Assembly: GCF_024323335.1 (NCBI RefSeq)
Contig: NC_066585.1
Location: 535,054,082 to 535,118,081 of the forward strand
From: Lathyrus oleraceus
Taxonomy: Eukaryota > Streptophyta > Magnoliopsida > Fabales > Fabaceae
Length of the DNA: 64,000 nucleotides
Direction of reading: 5' to 3'
Shown here one piece after another: positions 11,736 to 23,644 of this stretch. The translations under genes were made by a program, and so were the position numbers. The notes beneath the pieces are model-generated. The model was not told where the DNA came from and did not search any database. It saw only the letters and a program-made list of their open reading frames with translations. Positions within the stretch are counted from its first letter, which is position 1. Every line of letters begins with the position of its first letter.

Positions 11736-13071
11736 TTGTTGAATACTTGTGCAATGAGTTAATGTTAACCTAAATATTTATTAGGATAGATTGATAAATT
11801 AATTGAGTGTAATAGCTTGATTATGTTTCTTGTACCATGTTATATTACGTTGTGTATACTTTATGAATATTATGATATAAGCTAAGTATTGGTATTGTGT
11901 GTGTGCACATGAATGGTTAAAAACATATGATGATGAGTGAGGAAATCTTAGGAGTATAACTTGATTAATAACTTAGAAATATAATCTAGGTCATGGAAAT
12001 GGGTATACGGTGATGCTTGGTCCCAATGGTACCTAGGTGTGTGTCAAGGATAAGTATTAGCCTGATAACGATTCAATATGCTTTGTATGGAACATGTGAA
12101 ATAATATGTCAATATATGGATATGAACACCTAGTATTTAATGAATACCATGAGAATTGAATTGATATTTGGTGAGGAACTTTGTTCCATAAGTCCTATTA
12201 TTGTTGAGACTTAATCACGTATTCGGAATTAGTTGTGATTATGCACATGCCACTTCAACGGTTTAGGTAAAGCGGTAAGTGGGGATGTGGCACCGATAAT
12301 TGGTGTCTCAATTGGGTTTGAGCCCCAACCATGGAGGACATGGGGGAAAGGTGGACACCTGAGTGGGTTAGATGCCCATACGGTGAAAGATGCCCTAAGT
12401 GGGTTAGAGGCACATACGGGTGACGGTCGCTTGAACTGAGGATTAAGCCTCATAGAGGACCTGATATCCACCGTGAAAGTCGAATCAAACGAGCATGCGC
12501 GAATCGAGCCTGGCTTAGACGTAAGTCCGTTCGGGGATTGATGTTTCGTGAATCCGAATAGTGATTTATTAAGTTATGTGAACTCAAGTGACATGTTTCC
12601 ATACATTGCGATTATCCCTTGGTTGCTCAAGTCCCAGTTACAAGGTGCGAGTGATGCACAAGTAACAGAAGGTGAAAACTTAAGCTAGGATTCGATTAGA
12701 AAACCTTGTAAAGCCGAGTGGACCCATAGTATAGGGGAACTCACTGAGATTATCATCTCACCCCAATATTGTTGTTATTTTTCAGGTTTTGGTTGCAGTT
12801 GTAGTATACAAGAAGAGTTGTGCATTGATGTTTCAAGGGATGTTGTTATTGTGATTTTCCGTTGTGAACGTTGTACAATGATGACTATTGTACTTAGATC
12901 TTAGTTTTTTTTTACGCTTTCCATATCTTATACCATATGTTGTATTTTTTTTTGTATAATTGGTCAAGTATGTAAATGATGCCAATAGGCACTTATGATT
13001 GTGTCAGTACCAAATAATAACACTTGTATGATATTATTCTAGATATATATTATACGGGTTGTTACAACTTA

Positions 13072-14199
13072 CTTTTGAATGAGTATAACCTTCCAGGAAT
13101 TTAAGGTTTAAAATTTTCAATGAGGGGTTCGTGAGAAGAGTACGAATTATGGGTTTTATCAGAAGGATTCGAGGAAGAGATTTATGACTTCGTGAGAAGA
13201 GTTTGACAAAGAGATTTATGGGTTTGTGAGAAGTGTTTGACAAATAGATTTGTGGTGAAGAAGGGTTTGTAGTGAGAGAAGGGTTTGTAGTTAAGATTGA
13301 GTTTGCAGTGAGATAAAGGTTTTGCGTGAAAAAAAGTTTTAGAAGAACAAGGGTTTGCATTTTGATGCGTTATTTTTTTTTTGTTGATATATTGATAACT
13401 TTAATTATTTATTTTATTTTTTACAAATTTAATTGGATATAAAACCGTTTTCTCAAGGGTATCGGGTTTGATTCCCTTATAGTACACATTGAAATTTAAT
13501 TTGTGAAAAATAAATAAAACTTTTTAGATCAGGTGGGCGACAGATGACTTAATAAATAGACTTTTAAGTAAGTTTTAAATACATCCGATCTAAGGAAGTT
13601 ACAAATATTTACAATATTGTCCCCGCGTCGGCTCTTAAGTCATGTGTCAAGTGAAGTGACTTAACAACCTCGATTAAAAAGGTATTATTGTACTTGTGAA
13701 CTCCTGATACAAATAAAGAGAAAAAATGTATTAATCATTATAAAAAATAATTAACATGGTAATACGAGAATACACAAAATTATTGTAAGGGCCTCGGACA
13801 CTGGTTAAGAATTTTAAATTAAAAAAATGTTAGTTCAGTTCATTGAATACAAGTAATATTTTTTAAAAAAATTAATTATTTCTATTTTGAGTACATTGAA
13901 TACACATATATTTTAAAAAACATATCTCAACTTATCAGGGTAGTCTCTTAATCAGTGCTCGAGACACTTGTTAGCATTTCCCTTATTTTAATTAGACTTG
14001 TCTCATATACTTCGAACATTATCATTCTCAATTAATCTGTCTTTACTCACTCGAAATTTCCTTTCATAATTTAGCATGAGATATGCTATTTAGTTGATAT
14101 TTTTTTAAAATATATTTTGAAAAAATAACATATTGGAAATTTATTTCATTTATATAATATTCTATCATTTAAGAAAGCATTTCATAGCATACTTACAAT
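13072..14199. other. No gene recognised; short degenerate repeats
   Basis: 13100-13360 repeats the phrase GTGAGAAGAGTTTGACAAA and variants such as GAGAAGGGTTTGTAG four to six times. A possible B-box-like GGGTTTGATTCCC lies at 13467. The remainder is AT-rich without coding character. Confidence 0.45.
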
Positions 14200-14739
14200 C
14201 AGGGCGGATCTAAGTACAAGGGTAAGGAGACTCCAGCCCCACAAAGTAAAAGTATGTATGTGAGTATAATCTAATACTCCTAGTTTGCTTTGATAATAAT
14301 AACCCACTCCACACATTTATCCCATAAAATAATAAGTGTTTTCTAATTTAATCAATTATTTTAAGAAAATAAATATAAGAAGTTAGAAGAGATAACCCAT
14401 TATATTATTAGCACTTATATTCACAGTATAAGCACTGATTGTGTATTCTATTTTTTATTAAAGAAAAGTTAGAAATATTTATAATGTAGTTAATGTATCC
14501 ATTTTATATGTATATCGTTAATTTTAATTTCATATTCCAAGACACTTTGTGATATTAATTAGGATTTATTTAAAAAAATAAACAATAAACATGTTTTTTA
14601 TTATACAAATGTGGTTTTTTTAAGGATAATTTATTTGCAAATGATGTGTTTATATTTAGGGATAAAGAGAATGATTTTTTAATCATAGATTCTTATATTA
14701 TTTTTTACTTCTTTTAGAATAAGAATACTAATTAATAAA

Positions 14740-16676
14740 AAATATAGGTTTAAATAGTTTTTTAGTCCCCGTAAGTTAGCGAGTTTTTGATTTTAATCCT
14801 TGTATATTTTTTTTTGTATAAGTCCCTATATGTTGAATTTCGTTTGGTTTCAGTCCTTAACATCAATTCTCCGTTACAAAAAAAATTAATGTGGCTAACG
14901 TTGCTGGTGTGACAGATTTTTTTCTCTTTTTTAATTCCACATACACTAGTTATTTATTATTTAATTATTTTGGTGTTAAATGATAAAAGAAAAAATTTCA
15001 AAAAATGGGCCTAAGAGTGGTTGAACCATGGACCTTGTATTTACAACGCATATGTATATATTACATAATGCGAATGACTAAATCCAAAAATGAATTGATT
15101 TTGCAATTTAAACTTCTTTTTCTTCCTCTACTTTAATATGTATTCTTCTTCTTCCTCTTCACCTTCCTCCATGGCTACGTATTCATTTGGTAACTTTACT
15201 CCGTTCCAAATCTTCAATACATAACTTTGCTTTGTTTCAATTAATTTAGTTGTTATTTCTAATGATGGGATATGGGTTTGTAAACTTTATCACCTAATAG
15301 AATTGATGGTGGATTTTTATTGTATAGTGGCAGTCTTTGGTCTTGATAGAAGTGTGAAAAATCATTTTTATGAAAAGGGAAAATAAGGAATGAACAAAGA
15401 ATAATTTTGGATTTGAAAAAATTCAGGGTTTGTATGATGGATAGGGATGAAGATATGAACACAAACCCAGAATTTTGGATTAAATATTCTTTTCGTCCCT
15501 ATAAATTGGCGCGTTTTTTGCTTTAGTCTCTGTAACCTTTTTTTTTTAGTCCCTAATTCTAGGTTTGAATTCATATCTTCATGTCCAACATTCATACAAA
15601 CCCATAATTTTCACAGATCGATGAGAACATGTGTTTGTTTATGAGGTATTCATGTATGTTTATTTAGTGCTCCGCCATTTCAAACCATAATCATTTTTTG
15701 TAGTTTGATTATGTAACTTTATTATTTACTCTTTCTCTCACAATCTTCACCATCATCTTCCATTAAAGTTGTATCTTCATGTTTGTTTATGAAGTAAGGT
15801 TTGGATTCTTAGTTTCTCAAAGTACCAATGTTATTTTCATGTATGCATGAAGGTGAAGCATTTTTCAAAACAAATACACGCATGCATGTATATACACTTA
15901 TGCAAGTGCACTCATGCATTTTATATATGTGATTATCATTATCATTCTCCTATTTCATGAACATCAATTAGTGTAAACAAGGGTTGAAAGTGCATGAGTT
16001 GAAGCACTTAGTGGAATATTAAGTAATTTATAGTTGAAATAAATTAATTAATGATTAATAATTGAAAAATTAAGTAATATATTAAATATTGAATCACTTA
16101 TGAAATATATATATTCTTGTTGCAATGTTTTTATCAAATAGAATGGTCGACCTAGTGGAAAGTTAATTGTTTATAATAGCAAGGCCATGAATTCAATCCC
16201 TAATAGGACCAGGTTTTGAATTTGTTTTCTTTTAAAGATTTAAGCCCCCAAACAAAACAACGCTTATGTGGAATTATTGGCGCTTATCTGGAATTATGGG
16301 AGATAAAAATAAATGGAAATGAAAAACTAACTTTTCAAGGACTAATCTCAACATAAAAGTGAGATAAGTGGAATTGTTGGCGCTTAATACGCTTATATGA
16401 AAGTTAGTTGCAATGATTTTATCAAATAGAATGGTTGGCCACATCATCTTTTAACGTCAAGCACTAACCTCAACATAAAAGTGAGATATAGAGACTCATA
16501 CAAAAAAAATGATACAGAGAGCAAAATCAAAAACTCACTAATTGTCTTTTAACGTCAAGCATTAATCTCAACATAAAAGTGAGATATAGAGACTCAGACA
16601 AAAAAAAGATACAGAGAGCAAAATCAAAAACTCACTAATTGACAGAGACCAAAAGACAATTTAAGCCTAAAATATA
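14740..16676. mobile_element. Long-TIR non-autonomous DNA transposon
   Basis: The left end begins AATATAGGTTTAAATAG followed by GTCCCCGTAAGTTAGCGAG and TTTTTGATTTT. The reverse complement of 16480-16676 gives the same order (ATTTTAGGCTTAAATTG..., GTCTCTGTCAATTAGTGAG, TTTTTGATTTT). The similarity extends about 150 bases inward to a GTGGC(T/C)AAC phrase on both sides. Long inverted ends without a transposase suggest a Mutator-like or similar derivative. A further GTCCCTATAAATTGGCGCG copy at 15497 shows that relatives are nested inside. Confidence 0.55.
16140..16210 (+). repeat. Weak tRNA-like (SINE-like) boxes
   Basis: GTCGACCTAGTGG (A-box-like) and GGCCATGAATTCAATCCC (B-box-like) are spaced about 40 bases apart. 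No tail or target duplication is visible. Low confidence. Confidence 0.25.
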
Positions 16677-17753
16677 TTATATATTATACGTTTTTTTGTC
16701 CTCGTTACAAAACATTTCAGGATCCGCCACTACCCTTGCTTAGAATTTTTTCTTTGAATTCAGCATATCCTTCGGTGATTTTCTATATGAGAATTCAGAT
16801 TTAGATGCTCATTTTTTTGTTTTCTTCACACAATTTCTAAAATAAATAAAAGATGGTAATTATATTAATTCAAAACAAGTAAAAATTAATAAATTAACTT
16901 TTAAAGAATAATATTACAAAAATGCCTTTTCCCAAATGCCCATTTTTTCGTCCAATAAAAAGATGAATAAATTTTTTATACTTATAAATCTCAACATAAA
17001 ATGGAGATATAGGGATTCAGACAAAAAAAAAATAAAAAAAATAAGTGGAATTCAAAGAAAATAAGTGGAATTGTTACGTTTATCGCGCTTATGTGAAAGT
17101 TAATTGTAATGATTTTATCAAATAGAATGGTTTGCCACATCATCTTTTAACGTTAAGGGCTAACCGACAAAGATCAATAGACTATTTAAGCCTAAAATAT
17201 ATTATATATTATGCGTTTTTTTGTCCTCGTTACAAAACATTTCAGGATCCACCACTGCGCTTATGTGAAAGTTAGTTGCAATGATTTTATCAAATAGAAT
17301 GGTTGGTCATGTCATCTTTTAACGTCAAGGACTAATCTCAAAATAAAAGTGAGATATAGGGACTCAGACAAAAAAAGAAGAAGATACAGAGACCAAAATC
17401 AAAAACTCGCTAATTGACAGAGACCAAAAGACTATTTAAGCCTAAAATATATTATATATTATACGTTTATTTGTCCTCGTTACAAAACATTTCAGGATCC
17501 GTCACTGCGCTTATGTGAAAGTTAGTTGCAATGATTTTATCAAATAGAATGGTTCGCCACATCATCTTTTAACGTCAAGGACTAATCTCAACATAAAAGT
17601 GAGATATAGGGACTCAGACAAAAAAAAACGATACAGATACCAATATCAAAAACTTGCTAACTGACAGAGACCAAAAGACTATTTAAGCCTAAAATATATT
17701 ATATATTGTACGTTTTTTTGTCCTCATTACAAAACATTTTAGGATCCGCCACT
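16391..17753. repeat. Tandem array of about 250-bp units made of transposon ends
   Basis: Each unit begins near GCTTATGTGAAAGTTAGTTG, continues ATTTTATCAAATAGAATGGT and GCCTAAAATATATTATATAT, and ends ...CATTTCAGGATCCGCCACT. Copies lie at 16391-16732 (with an extra internal ~100-bp duplication), 17085-17256 (shortened), 17257-17506 and 17507-17753. Unit ends carry the hAT-like terminal motif and the middle carries the long-TIR end. So the array repeats composite transposon termini. Confidence 0.85.
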
Positions 17754-18010
17754 ACCATTGGTTAGAATGTTTTCTTTAAATTCAGCATATCCTTCGGTGA
17801 TTTTCTATATGAGAATTCAGATTTGGATGCTCATTTTTTTATTTTCTTCACACAATTTCTAAAATAAATAAAAAGATAGCAATTATATTAATTCAAAACA
17901 AGTAAAAATTAATAAGTTAATTTTTAAAGAATAATATTATAAAAATACCCTCTCCCAAATGCCCATTTTCAAATTTCTCCAAATAAAAAGATGGATAAAT
18001 TTTTTATATT
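16737..18010. repeat. Segmental direct repeat, offset about 1022 bp
   Basis: 16740-17000 (CAGCATATCCTTCGGTGATT, TATGAGAATTCAGATTT) is repeated almost base for base at 17762-18010. The offset of about 1022 bases spans the tandem units between, so array and flank were duplicated together. Confidence 0.85.
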
Positions 18011-18211
18011 TCTTTTGGAGAAATGAGATTAATATTTTCATCATTTTGTCTTAAACAAAATTTATTGACAGACGCTATTTTAAAAGTGTGAAAGGCCTTA
18101 CCAATTAAATATATTTCCTACAACATAACATAACTATAGATATGTATGTTAATACAAATAGGTTATTTATAATAATATTAACAAAATTTTAAGTTAGTAT
18201 ATTACTTGAAT
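18011..18211. other. Spacer, nothing recognised
   Basis: AT-rich sequence between the repeat nest and the presumed CACTA left end. No coding frame or repeat was recognised. Confidence 0.4.
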
Positions 18212-19066
18212 CATCGCTACAACATCTAATCGATTTTATAGCAATGTTTTCATCTCGGTCAATAATCAACTTTTTTATTTAAAAAAGATACATATTCTCT
18301 CGATTGGGTTATTAACCGATGGAAAAAGTCTGTAGTGGACACGCCTTCGATTTTGAGCAACTACACTTTTTAATTTTATTTTTAAAAAGTTGGTATGATT
18401 AACGATACGTAAATTGTTCACTTGGCGCCTTTCATTTTTAATTTTTTTAAAAATTAAAATGTAGGATATTTATTCCCTTGGTTGAACCCCTCAACCGATA
18501 GGAAACCTTAAACAGAATTATAGTTCCACAAAAGAGACAACTTTAAGAATAAACTCTATTTTCAATTCTCCTTCAAAGCTGAATAGACCCTAAACCGAAT
18601 CTTCATTTTATCCATCAAAACTTCATCTTCGTCAAACAACTCGAAACTTCATTTATCCTGTAATGAGCTTTAAACTTCATCTTCTCCAAACATGAGTACT
18701 TCCACAATAAACTTTATTTCTTCCATAAACATCTTCGAAACTTCATCTTCTTCTCTCAAACACCACTAAAGGCGACAAAACTTGAAAGAAGCAAGGAAAC
18801 GAAACGAAACTCCAAACAAAGCTTCCTCAACCACTGTCTTTGTGTTCTTCATCACGTTTCTGATACATAAATCATTTTATCCATGCACGTAACTTAGAAA
18901 TATTAGTTTGTTTTTTGTAAAATGTATAATATTGTGGTTGCTATTGAGATTAAAGATTTAAATATGTTAGTAATATTTGTTGTTATTATCCTTTCCATAA
19001 CCATCTTTTAATAGTTTTCCATCTTCATATTGTGTTTGAATCTTGAAGTATGAATCAAGTATGACC

Positions 19067-19278
19067 TGTTGGTGCAAAGGTAGAATAAATGATGAATGGA
19101 AATATTCTATTCAGAGAATGACGGCTACAAAACATGATGATAAAAGTTACAATGATTGTCACCCTATTTATAAGCTAAAACTAGGGTTACTAGAATAGGA
19201 TAAAATACTAAAATACCCTCTAACAAACTTAGGGGCTAAGAAAATAGTACAACTAATAAATATGAATTACTTCTAATA
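19067..19278 (-). repeat. Copia B 3' LTR
   Basis: 212 bp, identical to 23645-23856. It holds the same TATA box (19163-19172) on the minus strand. Confidence 0.97.
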
Positions 19279-19290
19279 CCATCCCTTAAT
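19279..19290 (-). promoter_or_regulatory. Copia B polypurine tract
   Basis: The minus strand reads ATTAAGGGATGG directly before the 3' LTR and directly after the pol stop codon. This is the expected plus-strand primer position. Confidence 0.7.
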
Positions 19291-22200
19291 TCATATTCCA
19301 TCAAAACTTGTAACACCAATTCCATCCCTTAATCTGAGAAATTGATCAGTCTTGATAGCTTTCGTCAGAACATCTGCCAATTGTTTCTGAGTGCTGCAGT
19401 GTACAACTTCTAACACTCCCCTCTGAACTTGATGTCTCAGAAAATGATACTTGGTCTCAATGTGCTTGCTTCTCCCATGCAACACTGGGTTTCTGGAAAG
19501 ATTGATTGCAGACTTGTTGTCAATCATCAGCTTCAGAGGTTTGTTTACTTTAATCTTCAGATCCTGCAATAGATTCAGAATCCACACAACTTGGCATGCA
19601 GTAACAACACCTGCAATGTATTCAGCTTCACAAGTTGACAACGCCACAACAGGTTGCTTCTTGGAACACCAAGAAATGGGACCTCCCAGAAATTTGAATA
19701 AGTACCCAGACGTACTTCTTCTGTCAACTCTATCTCCACACCAATCAGAATCTGAATAACTCAGAAGTTCTGACTCATCCTTTCTTCCAGAAGGAAATAA
19801 TACTCCATACTTCAGAGTTCCCTTGATATACCTCAGAATCCTGACTGCAGCTTGGTAATGGGACCACTTAGGTTTACTCATGAACCTACTAACCATCCCA
19901 ACTGAATAGCAAATATCAGGTCTGGTATTGCACAAATACCTCAGAGAACCAACCAACTGTTTGAAGGTTGTAGCGTCCACATCCTTTCCATCAGAGTCAG
20001 AATCCAGTTTCTGATTTGTATCAGAAGGTGTGACAGCAATCTTACAATTCTTTAGATTAAATCTCTTCAGAATTTCTAATTCATACTTGAGCTGATGCAA
20101 AATAATACCTTTCTCAAAGTATCTGAATTCCATCCCTAGAAAGTATGTCATTTTGCCTAGATCAGTCATTTCGAATTCATTCATCAGAACTTTCTTGAAC
20201 TTGGCTATCTCCTGTTCAGAACTTCCAGTCAGCAGTATATCATCAACATATAAACATACCAGAGTCATATTTTCTTCAGAAGTATGCTGAACATAGACAC
20301 CGTACTCCATCTCATATTTCTGAAAGCCTTGCTTCTTGAAAAATGAATCAATCTTCTGATTCCAAGCTCTGGGCGCTTGTTTCAATCCATATATAGCTTT
20401 GTATAATCTGTACACCATCCCTTCCTGATTCTTTTTCACAAATCCAGGAGGTTGTGACACGTAAACTTCTTCTTCTAATGGACCGTTCAGAAATGCAGAT
20501 TTTACATCTAAATGCATCAGAGGCCAATTCCTGTTAGCAGCTATTGCAATCACCATTATGATTGTTTCATGTCTTGCTACAGGTGCAAACACTTCAGAGT
20601 AATCCAGCCCAGGTTTCTGTAGAAATCCTCTGGCTACCAACCTTGCTTTATGTTTGCCAATTGAACCATTTGGCTTTAACTTCTGCTTGAAAACCCATCT
20701 GACGCTGATGGCTTTCTTGTCTTTTGGAAGTTCTGTCAGCTTCCAAGTCTTGTTTCTCTCTATAGCATCAAGTTCTTCTTTCATGGCCGTCAGCCAGAGC
20801 TTCTGCTTAAGAGCCTCTTCTGTACTTATGGGTTCAGAGTCTACTAACATGGCACACTGAATAACTTCTCCTTCAGAGTCTACTTCAGTGTCTTGCAGCA
20901 TGTCAAATTCTGCATATCTTCTGGGGATATTTCTGATTCTTTGTGGTCTCTGAACTTGTTCAGAGTCTTGAGCTTCAGAGTTTCTAGCTTCAAATGGTTT
21001 ACTTCCTCCAGAGCTTTGATCATCTTCAGGGTCTGGCATATTTCCAGAGTCTGAATTGCCACCAGAATCTGGATTATCATCAGATTCTGGGTCATCAGAG
21101 TCACCTTCATCTTCTGAGTCTTCTCCAGAGTCAGAATTACTATCAGAATCAGAATCAACGTCAGAGTTTACTCCAACTTCAGAAATTTTTAACTCTGACC
21201 TTTTTTCAGAAGTTCTAACATCAGAATCAGATTGAGACTTATCCCAATTCCAAACTTCTGATTCCTTCACAATCACATCTCTGTTGAATTCAATTTTATT
21301 GGTTTTTGGACAATAGAGCTTGTATGCACCTGTACTGTGGTACCCTATCAGAATCATCACTTTGCTTCTATTATCCAGCTTCTGTCTTCTGGCTTCTGGA
21401 ACATGTTTATAGCAAACAGAACCAAACACCTTTAGATGACTAACACTTTGCTTATCTCCAGTCCACTTCTGTATTGGAACTATTTTCGTCAACTTCTTCG
21501 TAGGACATCGATTGAGTACATACGTTGCAGTGACAACAGCTTCTCCCCAGAGCTTCTGAGGAAGTTTCTTCTCCTTTACCATGCTTCTCACCATATCAAG
21601 CAAAGTGCGATTTCTTCTTTCAGCAAGACCATTGTGTTGAGGGGTATAAGGAGCAGAAACCTCATGCTCAATTCCATTCTCCTCACAGAACTTCTGGAAC
21701 TCTTTGGAGTTATACTCACCTCCACCGTCAGTTCTAAGAATCTTCAACTTCTGACCACTCTGATTCTCAGCCTTCATTCTGAACTTCTTGAATTCATCAA
21801 ACACCTCGTGTTTAAACTTAATAAGGGATACACATGTCATTCTTGTGAATTCATCAACAAATAACACAAAGTATTTATTCCCTCCAATCGATGCTACTGG
21901 AAATGGACCACACACATCAGAATGTACAACTCCCAAGGCATGTTTTGCTCTTGGAGCAGTTTCTGACGCAAATGGCAATCGTGGTTGTTTTCCTTCCATG
22001 CAAACTTTGCATGACTTTTCAGGCTTCTTAATTGCAGGAATTCCATGTACCAACTTCTTTGAATTCAGATGTTTTAAGCTTCTGAAATTCAAATGACCAA
22101 ATCTTCTGTGCCACAACTCACTCTCCTTCTCAGCACTTGTTGCACTAAGACATTCTGAGTCTGCAGTTCTGATATTCACCTTGAATGTTCTATTCCTTCC

Positions 22201-22953
22201 CTGTTCTGACTCCATAATCAACTTCTGATTGCAGTCATACAGCTTCAGAAGATTGTCCTTCATGGTAACTGAAAAACCTTTCTCAATTAATTGTCCCACA
22301 CTCATCAGATTGCTTCTGATGCCAGGTACATACCACACGTTCTGAATCAATGTTGTTTTCCCATTGTTCAGAATCACTCTGACATTTCCCATACCTTCTG
22401 CATTAAGATATTTGTCATCAGCACATCTGATCTTTGTCCTCTTTTCAGAGTCAAAGTCAACCAGCCATTTCTTGTTTCCAGTAAGATGATTTAAACAGCC
22501 AGTGTCCATATACCACCAGTCTATCAGATCCATATCATGAGATTCAGAGGCCATCAATAGCACAGATTCGTCATCAGAACTTCTGGCTATATTTGCTTCT
22601 TCTGATTTTCTCTCCTTGTTTGACCAACAGTCTCTAGCAAATTGACCAAACTTCTTACAACAGTAACATTGGATCTTCTTCTTGTCATACTTCTCTTTTC
22701 CCTTCTGAGCATTCTTTTGTCTATCAGAGGTTGAGCTTTCTGACTTCTGACCACCATCAGATCTTCTCCTGGCTTCTGACTGCTTCTGATACCTCCTATC
22801 AGAAGTTATTTTCAGAGCCTGCTGCTCTACTTCCCTTTCAGAAGTTCTCTCAGTCAAACGCAACTCTTGCGCTTCTAGACTGCTCTGCAGCTCTTCAATT
22901 CTCGTGGTGCTCAGATCTTTGGAATGTTCTATTGCTACCACAATGTAATCAAA
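19291..22953 (-). CDS. Copia B pol polyprotein (zinc knuckle-protease-integrase-RT-RNase H)
   Basis: An uninterrupted frame of about 1220 codons. Numbering from codon 22941: zinc knuckle 92-105 ([14 protein letters not shown], where Gln replaces the usual His ligand); protease active site DTG at 146-148; GAG-pre-integrase H278, H283, C311, C314; integrase triad D342, D405, E441 with exact D-35-E spacing; an acidic Ser/Asp/Glu linker about 570-660; RT with YVDD at 898-901; RNase H with D1066, E1105/E1107 and D1141. Order PR-IN-RT-RH defines Ty1/copia. All catalytic residues of the pol enzymes are present. The frame continues upstream into gag through one in-frame TAA, so translation from the gag start would need readthrough. 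No internal start is obvious; codon 22941 is GTG. Confidence 0.95.
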   Translation of the reverse strand, partial: FDYIVVAIEHSKDLSTTRIEELQSSLEAQELRLTERTSEREVEQQALKITSDRRYQKQSEARRRSDGGQKSESSTSDRQKNAQKGKEKYDKKKIQCYCCKKFGQFARDCWSNKERKSEEANIARSSDDESVLLMASESHDMDLIDWWYMDTGCLNHLTGNKKWLVDFDSEKRTKIRCADDKYLNAEGMGNVRVILNNGKTTLIQNVWYVPGIRSNLMSVGQLIEKGFSVTMKDNLLKLYDCNQKLIMESEQGRNRTFKVNIRTADSECLSATSAEKESELWHRRFGHLNFRSLKHLNSKKLVHGIPAIKKPEKSCKVCMEGKQPRLPFASETAPRAKHALGVVHSDVCGPFPVASIGGNKYFVLFVDEFTRMTCVSLIKFKHEVFDEFKKFRMKAENQSGQKLKILRTDGGGEYNSKEFQKFCEENGIEHEVSAPYTPQHNGLAERRNRTLLDMVRSMVKEKKLPQKLWGEAVVTATYVLNRCPTKKLTKIVPIQKWTGDKQSVSHLKVFGSVCYKHVPEARRQKLDNRSKVMILIGYHSTGAYKLYCPKTNKIEFNRDVIVKESEVWNWDKSQSDSDVRTSEKRSELKISEVGVNSDVDSDSDSNSDSGEDSEDEGDSDDPESDDNPDSGGNSDSGNMPDPEDDQSSGGSKPFEARNSEAQDSEQVQRPQRIRNIPRRYAEFDMLQDTEVDSEGEVIQCAMLVDSEPISTEEALKQKLWLTAMKEELDAIERNKTWKLTELPKDKKAISVRWVFKQKLKPNGSIGKHKARLVARGFLQKPGLDYSEVFAPVARHETIIMVIAIAANRNWPLMHLDVKSAFLNGPLEEEVYVSQPPGFVKKNQEGMVYRLYKAIYGLKQAPRAWNQKIDSFFKKQGFQKYEMEYGVYVQHTSEENMTLVCLYVDDILLTGSSEQEIAKFKKVLMNEFEMTDLGKMTYFLGMEFRYFEKGIILHQLKYELEILKRFNLKNCKIAVTPSDTNQKLDSDSDGKDVDATTFKQLVGSLRYLCNTRPDICYSVGMVSRFMSKPKWSHYQAAVRILRYIKGTLKYGVLFPSGRKDESELLSYSDSDWCGDRVDRRSTSGYLFKFLGGPISWCSKKQPVVALSTCEAEYIAGVVTACQVVWILNLLQDLKIKVNKPLKLMIDNKSAINLSRNPVLHGRSKHIETKYHFLRHQVQRGVLEVVHCSTQKQLADVLTKAIKTDQFLRLRDGIGVTSFDGI

Positions 22954-23508
22954 TTAAGAGGTAAGGGGTCTTAATACCTTCTCCATGATTGTTTCTTCAG
23001 AAAGAGTTTCTCCACACGCTTTCATCTCATTAGTGATCAGAATCACTCTGGAGATGTATTCAGAAACTTTCTCATTATTCTTCATGTTGAGATTCTCATA
23101 TTGCTTTCTCAAGGACTGAAGCTTCACCTTCTTCACTGATGCGCCACCACCATAACATCTAACCAGTGTGTCCCACGCAGCCTTTGCTGTCGTTGAATCT
23201 GCAATCTTCTCAAACACATTTACATCAACACATTGATGAATGAAGAACAATGCTTTCTGATCCTTCTTCCTTACTTCCTTCTGCGCGTTTTTCTGGTCAT
23301 CCGTCGCATCTGCTGCTATCGGAACATAACCATCAGTGACAAGATCTAGAACATCTTGAGCACCGAACAGTACACGCATTTGGATCATCCAACGATTCCA
23401 GTTTTTACCGTCAAATACTGGAAGTTTGGTGTTCATGTTGCCATTTCCGTTCATCTTTCTACCTTGCACAGTACACTCAGATTTCTCACACAGTGTTTCC
23501 CAACCCAC
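22954..23508 (-). CDS. Copia B gag N-terminal part, ended by a premature stop
   Basis: A UBN2-type gag of 184 codons. The second Met at 23454 (MNGNGNMNTKLPVFDGKNWN) is the more likely start, because the first 18 codons lie in the leader and look non-conserved. Recognisable gag segments are NWNRWMIQMRVLFGAQDVLD, AWDTLVRCYGGG and KLQSLRKQYENLNMKNNEKV. The frame ends ...MEKVLRPLTS then TAA, followed in the same frame by [15 protein letters not shown]. Relatives normally have a lysine-type residue there, so the stop is probably one substitution. The product would be a truncated capsid protein without the zinc knuckle. Confidence 0.9.
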   Translation of the reverse strand: MGWETLCEKSECTVQGRKMNGNGNMNTKLPVFDGKNWNRWMIQMRVLFGAQDVLDLVTDGYVPIAADATDDQKNAQKEVRKKDQKALFFIHQCVDVNVFEKIADSTTAKAAWDTLVRCYGGGASVKKVKLQSLRKQYENLNMKNNEKVSEYISRVILITNEMKACGETLSEETIMEKVLRPLTS

Positions 23509-23629
23509 AGAATTAAAATTCTGATCAGATTTTGTTCAAGATTCAACACGAATCTAAGAATCAAAATCAAACACACAAGACCTCACGTTCACTCGTGTTT
23601 CCCGTGTTTCCCAATGAATCCGAACCGGA

Positions 23630-23642
23630 GCTCTATATACCA
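23630..23642 (-). promoter_or_regulatory. Copia B primer-binding site
   Basis: The minus strand reads TGGTATATAGAGC two bases inside the 5' LTR. Initiator-Met tRNA sites in copia elements read TGGTATCAGAGC, so this is a match with a small change in the middle. Confidence 0.65.
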
Positions 23643-23644
23643 AT

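Larger units (their letters stand above)
10550..13066. mobile_element. Solo LTR of a Ty3/gypsy element
   Basis: 2517 bp running from TGTAATATCTCATATCCCC to ...CGGGTTGTTACA, with a perfect 5-bp duplication ACTTA (10545-10549 and 13067-13071). No internal coding region, primer site or polypurine tract is present, so the element was reduced to one LTR, presumably by LTR-LTR recombination. The TGTAA...TTACA ends and ACTCACTGAGATTATCATCT near 12737 resemble chromovirus (Tekay/Del-type) LTRs as I know them. It contains the TA/TG microsatellite, a purine-rich stretch, a 74-bp duplication and a tRNA-like segment, listed separately. Open frames inside (for example near 12229-12471) look spurious. Confidence 0.88.
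14200..16732. mobile_element. Probable non-autonomous hAT-like element (nested)
   Basis: The left side reads CAGGGCGGATCTAAG (14200) and the right side ends GGATCCGCCACTA (16720-16732). CAG(T)GGCGGATCC termini are characteristic of plant hAT transposons. No transposase is present and I could not find a matching 8-bp target duplication, so the boundaries are provisional. The right-end motif recurs at 17245-17256, 17494-17506 and 17741-17753 within the tandem array. A second element (14740-16676) lies inside. Confidence 0.45.

Noticed and set aside
12229..12471. 80-codon minus-strand frame in the solo LTR
   Set aside because: Lies within LTR sequence, has no family resemblance and no partner signals.
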